Shown in pieces: positions 1 through 4,647 of a stretch of DNA of 7,287 bases. The notes under the pieces are model-generated. The model ran no database searches, was not told the origin of the DNA, and saw only the letters and a program-made list of their open reading frames with translations. The stretch comes from Candidatus Poseidoniaceae archaeon (GTDB lineage: Archaea; Thermoplasmatota; Poseidoniia; Poseidoniales; Poseidoniaceae), in contig JAQXFJ010000301.1 of the NCBI GenBank assembly GCA_029250385.1, positions 1-7,287 on the forward strand. Reading direction: 5' to 3'. The translations under genes and the position numbers were made by a program. How positions within the stretch are numbered: position 1 is the first letter of the stretch; each line of letters begins with the position of its first letter.

Positions 1-1491
1 CGTATTCATTACACTCACTCTGGTGAAGATAACAGTGATTTGACAGTAGAGATTTCATATTCAAGTGATGGTCAAACCTTTTCAGATTATTACTCAGTTC
101 AATCAAATGATTTAATTGATGAAAGTTATGTTATAATCAAAGTATCAACATCGAGTAGTTGTTTAGAGTCAATCACTCTGGATTACAACGATCCAACAAT
201 TACCATGAATGGTAAGATTTTCGGCTCTATTGAAGGACTTGCAACGGAGTATTCGCGTTGGAAGGTTTTTATCAATAATCAAGAAGCTACTTTTCAATCA
301 ATTGATCAATTGGGTAATTTCACCATAAATCTATCAATCGGCCAATATTTGATTTCAGGAATAAGTGACTTGACGGTAAAGGTCCAAGCGTGGTTTAACT
401 GGGATTCTGATGGTCAGTCTAGCACTACTTTGTTAGAGATTTCTTCTATGTCTGTTTCGGGAGGTTTTGAAGTTCAATGGGATGAAGACCCTGTTTGTCA
501 AAACACTGGCCCACAATATTTTGTTGAGGATGGGCCAGGATTATTGATTCCTTTCTTGAATGCTTGTCAAGATGATAGAACCTCAAATGAAAACCTATCT
601 GTAACTTTCTCGATTGCCGATGAGTCATTAGTATCCGCTAGTTTGATTCAAGAAGATATTAAACTGGTATTATTGCCCGAAGCATTTGGTGTTACTACGG
701 TTACAGTAACTGTTTCTGACGAATCCTCAAACACTTGGATAGAGACTTTCTTGGTATATGTTCAAGAGATTGATGATTTACCTATTCTCAATGAATTCCC
801 GTCTATTATCCCGGTTGAATCAGGAATATCAACAACTATTCAATTTTCATATTTTGATATTGATTCAACTGGTTTGATAGTCACTACTGACAAATCGTGG
901 GCAACTGTCGACATGAGCACTTCAACAATAACTGTCAATCCACCATCATTGTCCTCTTCAATGCCAATAATTGTTACCTTGTGTGATGACTCATCATGTG
1001 TCAATAGGACAATGCTGTTAGAAGTACTCACATTAGCTGAATTATCAATTCAGGAAATAGTGATTAGTTCTGAAAATGTTCGCGAAGGAGATTTAGTTGC
1101 AGTAAGAGTTTATATTAAAAATTCAGGGCAAGAAGAGGCATCAAGTATTTCTGTAAGATGTCAGAGTGGTAATAACTTGATTGCAATAAAATCAATTTCT
1201 ATCTTAAAGCCTGGTGAATTGGGTATAGTTACCTGTGATTGGTTAGTATCTGAGAGTGGACTAAATACGATCTCTGTAGAGGTAGATAGAGCCAACGAAG
1301 TAGCTGAGGGTGATGAGAATAATAATTTCCAGTCAGTTAGTGTAGAGGTTCTTGATTCGAAAAGTGATACTACCTCATCAAGTGATTCTATTCAAGGATC
1401 TACTGTGTGGATTGCAACATTTATCGGACTGGCTATTATTATTGGTCTTTTTACAGTGCTTACACCAGGGAAAATCAAAAAGTTAGACTGA
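1..1491 (+). CDS. Secreted, membrane-anchored surface protein with Ig-like and CARDB-like domains (5' end outside window)
   Basis: The reading frame is open from base 1 (begins RIHYTHSGEDN), so the true start lies upstream and 496 residues of the C-terminal part are visible. The visible part is rich in Ser, Thr, Val, Asp and Glu and alternates in a beta-strand pattern. An Ig/cadherin-like unit at about residues 175-262 has the pattern VTVTVSD...TFLVYV followed by EIDDLPIL. A CARDB-like domain (about 348-451) has the typical features VREGDLVAVRVYIKNSG, KPGE and AEGDENNN. A Ser-rich linker leads to one hydrophobic helix (about 468-488) and a short basic tail KIKK, which fits a C-terminal anchor with most of the protein outside the cell. 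NFT, NLS (twice) and NRT are possible archaeal N-glycosylation sites. Two Cys in the CARDB-like domain, about 25 residues apart, and a CDDSSC pair could form disulphides. A role in adhesion or the cell envelope is inferred from the domains; the specific ligand is unknown. Confidence 0.85.
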   Translation, partial: RIHYTHSGEDNSDLTVEISYSSDGQTFSDYYSVQSNDLIDESYVIIKVSTSSSCLESITLDYNDPTITMNGKIFGSIEGLATEYSRWKVFINNQEATFQSIDQLGNFTINLSIGQYLISGISDLTVKVQAWFNWDSDGQSSTTLLEISSMSVSGGFEVQWDEDPVCQNTGPQYFVEDGPGLLIPFLNACQDDRTSNENLSVTFSIADESLVSASLIQEDIKLVLLPEAFGVTTVTVTVSDESSNTWIETFLVYVQEIDDLPILNEFPSIIPVESGISTTIQFSYFDIDSTGLIVTTDKSWATVDMSTSTITVNPPSLSSSMPIIVTLCDDSSCVNRTMLLEVLTLAELSIQEIVISSENVREGDLVAVRVYIKNSGQEEASSISVRCQSGNNLIAIKSISILKPGELGIVTCDWLVSESGLNTISVEVDRANEVAEGDENNNFQSVSVEVLDSKSDTTSSSDSIQGSTVWIATFIGLAIIIGLFTVLTPGKIKKLD

Positions 1492-1492
1492 G

Positions 1493-1499
1493 TTTTATT
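1493..1499 (+). terminator. T-tract after the surface-protein gene
   Basis: TTTTATT begins one base after the TGA stop of the surface-protein gene. Archaeal RNA polymerase often terminates at T-rich tracts without a hairpin, and no stable hairpin precedes this one. It is short, so it is only a candidate. Confidence 0.3.
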
Positions 1500-1624
1500 C
1501 GGATATTGTATGTCGGATAATGCGAAAATCTGCCTATAATTTGATAACCAGTTCGTAAAAGGCGGTTTTACTTTGAGACTGTGGGGGTCGTTCAACTTAG
1601 GTTGACAGAGTAGTATGTGGGAAC

Positions 1625-1690
1625 ATGTCAGAATTAAAAATAAGAATTGAAACTGAAGAGTATATTTACGAAGAATACGTAGAAGCTTGA
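1625..1690 (+). CDS. Possible 21-aa small ORF, doubtful
   Basis: An ATG-to-TGA frame in the convergent intergenic region encodes MSELKIRIETEEYIYEEYVE plus a final A, an acidic amphipathic peptide. Its stop abuts the stop of cbf5 on the other strand with no gap. There is no strong Shine-Dalgarno sequence: only GTGGGA lies just upstream. An in-frame TAG at 1598-1600 limits any extension. I recognise no family. It may be a real microprotein, the remnant of a decayed gene or chance. The AAAAA at 1636-1640 inside it also serves as the T-tract for the opposite strand. Confidence 0.15.
   Translation: MSELKIRIETEEYIYEEYVEA
1634..1643 (-). terminator. T-tract downstream of the cbf5 operon
   Basis: Read on the minus strand this is TTATTTTTAA, 48 to 57 nt past the cbf5 stop codon. 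A run of five T's is a plausible factor-independent archaeal termination site for the DUF106-cmk-cbf5 transcript. There is no hairpin support. Confidence 0.3.
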
Positions 1691-2659
1691 TTACTCTTGC
1701 TTGGGCCATTGGGGCGGGTAACGCTCATGTTCCATCAAGATCATTGCCGGCTTGCCGATTTCTCCTGACTCCATTTTGGTTAATTCATCAGCCGAATGGT
1801 TCATTTTTACGATTCCGACAACTTCATTTTTGGATGTAAAAACTGCCACTTCTTGCCCTTTAGATAATTTCGAATCAATTGATAGTAAACCGGGTCGAAG
1901 TAAAGGAGCACCATGGCATAGTGCGCTTGCAGCACTATCTTTGACTACAATGTATGGCATATCCATCAACAATTTTTCAGTTGGATGAATGATTTTGGAT
2001 AATGCTGCTGAGTTGTCGCATTCTTTCCATAGCCATATTGCGTCAGCAACTTCTTGCAGTGTCACACAGTTTGCTAAGGTAAAACGTCCAGAATTTTCTC
2101 GACGTAATTCCTTCAAATCTACTTTATAGCCCAGCATAAGGCCCATGTCCCTGGCAATTGTTCTGATGTAAGTGCCTGCTTCACAGTGAATCTTTACAAT
2201 CGCTTGATTACCTTTTAGTTCAATCAGTTCAAAGGAATATATCTTACGTGTTCGAACCTGGACTTTTACTGCAGATATTTCAGGAGGTACATTGTAAATT
2301 CTGCCAGTTAATTTCTCTATGACTTCATTTAATTTCTCTAAATCTGGTTCTTCAGCAAACTTTAGCACATTGATGTAGGTTTTATCAGACTTCAAAATAC
2401 CCTTGGTTAATTTCATTGCTTTTCCGGTCATCAACGGTAAGACACCTGTGGCAAATGGATCTAAGGTTCCGCCGTGGCCTAATCTTTCCAAACCTAACAT
2501 GTCTCTGACCCAAGCTGCTACTTGATGTGAGGTAGGGCCTGCTGCTTTGTCAAGCAAAATGAAACCTGAGGCTAATCTCTGTTCTACAGAACTGTTTTGC
2601 GGATTAAAACCATGGGCAGAATCTATTTTGCTGGTTTTGTCAATTATGATTCTTGTCAT
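1691..2659 (-). CDS. cbf5: tRNA/rRNA pseudouridine synthase Cbf5 (archaeal TruB/dyskerin family)
   Basis: Cbf5 is the catalytic subunit of H/ACA guide ribonucleoproteins (with Nop10, Gar1 and L7Ae). It converts uridine to pseudouridine in rRNA and may also act on tRNA U55. The 322-residue length fits archaeal Cbf5. The TruB-type catalytic domain contains GHGGTLDPFATGVLP at residues 61-75, with the expected catalytic aspartate at D67. KTYINVL, PPEISAVK followed by RTRKIY, EAGTYIRTIARDMG and LRRENSGRF are further conserved core motifs. The WLWKE segment leads into a C-terminal PUA domain (about 232-305) starting MPYIVVKDSAASALCHGAPL, and the tail EHERYPPQWP resembles other archaeal members. The chosen ATG lies one base after the cmk stop and is preceded by a strong Shine-Dalgarno. 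It is the last gene of the DUF106-cmk-cbf5 run. The residues after the catalytic Asp (PFATGVLPL) look more like bacterial TruB than the PKVSGVLPV I recall for Pyrococcus Cbf5, but the rest, including the PUA domain, is clearly archaeal. Confidence 0.97.
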   Translation of the reverse strand: MTRIIIDKTSKIDSAHGFNPQNSSVEQRLASGFILLDKAAGPTSHQVAAWVRDMLGLERLGHGGTLDPFATGVLPLMTGKAMKLTKGILKSDKTYINVLKFAEEPDLEKLNEVIEKLTGRIYNVPPEISAVKVQVRTRKIYSFELIELKGNQAIVKIHCEAGTYIRTIARDMGLMLGYKVDLKELRRENSGRFTLANCVTLQEVADAIWLWKECDNSAALSKIIHPTEKLLMDMPYIVVKDSAASALCHGAPLLRPGLLSIDSKLSKGQEVAVFTSKNEVVGIVKMNHSADELTKMESGEIGKPAMILMEHERYPPQWPKQE

Positions 2660-2660
2660 T

Positions 2661-3194
2661 TCAGTTTCCCTCCAGAATTTTTATTGCTTGGGATAGGACA
2701 TCCTCTGCACTAATGTTCGAGGCTTCCACGATATGGGTATAAGCCAATGGGTCATCTGGTGTAAGACCATACATGTTTTGATATCTTTGATTATCTATGG
2801 ACAATCGCTTAGCATTTGCTTCTAGAACTGTTTCGATAGTACCACCTTCACGAGATATGACTCGATTGGCTCTTTCATGCTCATTTACTTCTACCCATAT
2901 TCTTATTGATGCTACATCTAATTTGTAAGCCCACCACCCAGCTAAACGAGACTCGATAATTTCGACCTCATCACCTAAGATAGTTTGTCGAAGAATTTCA
3001 TCTAGTTCTTCGTCAACCGACTCATCACTAATGCACAACTCACCAAACTCAGGCAGTGTTAGACCTCGTTTTTGGGCCTCGTTGCGAAATATCTGACCAC
3101 CATTAATTGATTGCCAATTAAAATGGCTAACCAGTCCACTAACTAGTGTTGATGTGCCACTACCTGGATATCCAGAAATTGTGACCTTAGGCAT
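2661..3194 (-). CDS. cmk: Cytidylate kinase, archaeal type
   Basis: Cmk phosphorylates CMP and dCMP to the diphosphates with ATP in pyrimidine nucleotide salvage and RNA turnover. The protein has 177 residues from the chosen ATG, close to the usual archaeal length of about 180. It opens with MPKVTISGYPGSGTSTL, a P-loop (G8-S15) in which Thr replaces the usual Walker A Lys, as in other archaeal Cmk proteins. A nucleotide-binding segment (IIESRLAGWW) and the lid-like arginines in HERANRVISREGG follow. A longer ATG at 3218 would add MSTPMGVN and overlap the upstream gene by 22 nt. I prefer 3194 because family members begin directly at the P-loop strand and because GGGTG lies 5 nt upstream of it. 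It sits 2 nt after the DUF106 stop and 1 nt before cbf5, so the three genes are probably co-transcribed. Confidence 0.95.
   Translation of the reverse strand: MPKVTISGYPGSGTSTLVSGLVSHFNWQSINGGQIFRNEAQKRGLTLPEFGELCISDESVDEELDEILRQTILGDEVEIIESRLAGWWAYKLDVASIRIWVEVNEHERANRVISREGGTIETVLEANAKRLSIDNQRYQNMYGLTPDDPLAYTHIVEASNISAEDVLSQAIKILEGN
2668..2673 (-). promoter_or_regulatory. Shine-Dalgarno site for cbf5
   Basis: Minus-strand GGAGGG lies 8 nt upstream of the cbf5 ATG, inside the last codons of cmk. With the one-base gap between the cmk TGA and the cbf5 ATG it implies reinitiation or coupled translation, and it fixes the cbf5 start. Confidence 0.75.
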
Positions 3195-3196
3195 AT

Positions 3197-4120
3197 TTAC
3201 ACCCATTGGTGTCGACAAACATCACACTTTTTCTTGCGTGGTCCTGCTTTGCTAATCATATCAACACCGCATTTTGGACAGGTTAATCCCTCAACACCAG
3301 AATAGGCTTCAGTTTTACTAGATTTATTGCTTGCAGCGATCTTAGGTGTGTCATTAGAACTCTTTTTCTTTGTCTGAGATTTGCTTTTTTGTCTTCTACG
3401 TTTAGCGTTCTTGTCAACATTTTTATCTTGACTAGCCACTAGATGTAGCAACGGTTCTTTCAACTTGTCTCCTGATGAAACCACAGGGTGTGTTCGATAT
3501 CGTATTAGCTTAATGTGGCGATCTACAACTCTCCCAAAGGGTGCGCTCATGCAAATGTAAGCACAAATCCAAGCAGGGAAAAAGAGGAATTTATCTGTTA
3601 GTAAATTCCATTCTGACGCCCAAGGTAGTGATACATAGTCAACTCTAAAAGATTCTACTGTGGTAGTTAACCAAGAAAATACTGCAATAATTATTACCAT
3701 AGTAAACATCATTGGTTTCATAGCACCCATTTGCACTTTCAGTTGTTCTGGCATCATTTGTTGCTGCAATACGGTTGCTTTTTCTTGAAGTATTGGGTCT
3801 CTTGAAATTCTTGCATCATTCATCATTCGTCGAACTTGTCCTTGTCGATGTCCGATGTGAGCTTGTTCAATTGGGTCAAGGAAGAAACTTCGCAATACAG
3901 TATTCATCAACATTGACATAGTACCCAAAATAAGTACTGTGATGATGAAAAATGACTCTTCAGGAAGAATTGGTGATAAAAGTGGGTCAGCAAAACCTCC
4001 CATTGTTGTTCTTATCCCTGGATTCATTATCAGTAATGTCATTAGAACCATGACCATTAGCATCATCATCATTGAACCACCCGGCGGCTGGGGTGGAGGT
4101 GGATTGTTGCCGTTTGCCAT
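3197..4120 (-). CDS. EMC3/TMCO1-like (DUF106) membrane protein with C-terminal zinc ribbon
   Basis: DUF106 proteins are archaeal members of the Oxa1/YidC/Get1/EMC3/TMCO1 superfamily and are thought to help insert membrane proteins. The 307-residue product starts with a Pro/Asn-rich tail (PPPPQPPGGS), then a Met-rich transmembrane helix (about 16-33) and a second one (57-76). A charged helical segment (82-130, containing QAHIGHRQGQVRRMM and ILQEKATVLQQQMMPEQ) matches the cytosolic coiled coil that separates the first two core helices in this superfamily. Membrane segments follow at about 136-153 and 178-194. A long Lys/Ser-rich cytosolic tail (232-270) ends in a Cys4 ribbon, CPKC...CDVC (C281, C284, C299, C302). 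The location upstream of cmk and cbf5 is the classic archaeal position and supports the family call. The zinc ribbon and basic tail look like additions to the usual DUF106 core and could contact RNA or the ribosome (inference). secY and adk, often upstream, are not adjacent here. Confidence 0.9.
   Translation of the reverse strand: MANGNNPPPPQPPGGSMMMMLMVMVLMTLLIMNPGIRTTMGGFADPLLSPILPEESFFIITVLILGTMSMLMNTVLRSFFLDPIEQAHIGHRQGQVRRMMNDARISRDPILQEKATVLQQQMMPEQLKVQMGAMKPMMFTMVIIIAVFSWLTTTVESFRVDYVSLPWASEWNLLTDKFLFFPAWICAYICMSAPFGRVVDRHIKLIRYRTHPVVSSGDKLKEPLLHLVASQDKNVDKNAKRRRQKSKSQTKKKSSNDTPKIAASNKSSKTEAYSGVEGLTCPKCGVDMISKAGPRKKKCDVCRHQWV
3200..3204 (-). promoter_or_regulatory. Ribosome binding site deciding the cmk start
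   Basis: Minus-strand GGGTG, a match to the GGTG core of archaeal Shine-Dalgarno sites, lies 5 nt before the ATG at 3194. It overlaps the last codons of the DUF106 gene and supports the shorter cmk start over the ATG at 3218. Confidence 0.5.
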
Positions 4121-4227
4121 GATACCCTGAAATGAATGAAGGGCATGAAGGTTGGCATTGTTTGAGGGTAATTGAGGTCAATCAAATATCAGTGATATTC
4201 AAACGATAAAGGGTATTAGGGCCTTTT
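4121..4227. promoter_or_regulatory. Divergent promoter region between the DUF106 operon and the 139-aa gene
   Basis: This 107-nt gap is the only divergent intergenic space in the window, so it should carry promoters for both directions. It is AT-rich around 4181-4208. No perfect archaeal TATA box (TTTAWATA) is visible, but ATATT/GATATT-type sequences occur on both strands within the palindrome at 4185-4199. That site lies 29 nt before the ATG of the 139-aa gene, near the TATA distance expected for a short-leader or leaderless mRNA. It is 64 nt before the DUF106 ATG. Confidence 0.5.
4185..4199. promoter_or_regulatory. 15-nt palindrome, candidate operator or shared promoter element
   Basis: AATATCA-G-TGATATT has two perfect 7-nt arms around one central base. 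It sits in the divergent intergenic region where a dimeric helix-turn-helix regulator could affect both promoters. It may instead be two back-to-back TATA-like elements. No regulator gene lies beside it, so the function is inferred from symmetry and position only. Confidence 0.4.
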
Positions 4228-4647
4228 ATGCGCCGCAAAGAACCGTTAGAAGTAGGGTCTAATTGGAAACATCCTTTGCCTATGCCAATGCCATACCAAC
4301 CGGTATGTGTGACTGAACTAGAGGCAATGGAACAAGTAGCATTACTCGCAATTCAGCCTAGAATATTTATGTGGACAGATTCAGAGCGTCATTGTATCAA
4401 TAGTTGGGAATTTTTAGCCAGTGTAAGACAGGGCGTACCTCCTCAAGGCATTGAAGCAGAACTTAATGCTTGGATGGAACAATATCCAACAGCATGGCTT
4501 GCAGTAGATTTACGAGATGGTGTAATGATACCTTCAACTTCTAAACCTATAGAGGAGTTTCTCGCAGATTTACCCAGACCCGTAATGGTTATTGTATCTA
4601 GAGATTCACAAAGTGAAATTTGGCCTAATTGGGTTTTACCACAATAA
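4228..4647 (+). CDS. Hypothetical protein, 139 aa
   Basis: I do not recognise the family. The protein looks soluble: there is no signal peptide or transmembrane helix. After a basic start (MRRKEPLEVGSNWKHP) and a short LPMPMPYQP segment comes an amphipathic helix (TELEAMEQVALLAIQ), a strand-like PRIFMWTD, a helix with SWEFLASVRQG, and an alternating region with TAWLAVDLRDGVMIP, EEFLADLP and PVMVIVSRD. This alpha/beta pattern would suit a small compact fold. Six tryptophans (W13, W49, W60, W82, W90, W132, plus W135 near the end, making seven) are notable for its size. An in-frame stop at 4207-4209 with no alternative start after it fixes the ATG at 4228. Only a weak GGG-type ribosome site precedes it, so the mRNA may be nearly leaderless. 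It diverges from the DUF106 operon and meets the next gene stop to stop. Confidence 0.7.
   Translation: MRRKEPLEVGSNWKHPLPMPMPYQPVCVTELEAMEQVALLAIQPRIFMWTDSERHCINSWEFLASVRQGVPPQGIEAELNAWMEQYPTAWLAVDLRDGVMIPSTSKPIEEFLADLPRPVMVIVSRDSQSEIWPNWVLPQ

Noticed and set aside
40..42. TTG at position 40 as the start of the surface-protein gene
   Set aside because: The frame is open back to base 1 with no stop, and a 483-residue protein starting here would lack a signal peptide. The gene almost certainly begins before the window.
1592..1605. Hairpin TCAAC-TTAG-GTTGA as a terminator or small RNA
   Set aside because: A five-base-pair stem is too weak, and no T-tract follows it directly on either strand.
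1492..1690. tRNA, C/D-box or H/ACA RNA gene in the convergent gap
   Set aside because: I found no cloverleaf with a T-loop GTTCRA context and acceptor pairing, no paired RUGAUGA and CUGA boxes, and no clear H/ACA hairpin. A covariance-model search would be decisive.
3195..3218. ATG at 3218 (or 3206) as the start of cmk
   Set aside because: It would add MSTPMGVN before the conserved P-loop strand and overlap the zinc-ribbon end of the DUF106 gene. The ATG at 3194 has a GGGTG site 5 nt upstream and fits family N-termini.
3197..3280. The Cys4 ribbon at the end of the DUF106 gene as a fused ribosomal protein eL34
   Set aside because: eL34 genes often sit at this position and also have zinc-binding Cys pairs, but the segment here is far too short and lacks the rest of the eL34 sequence.
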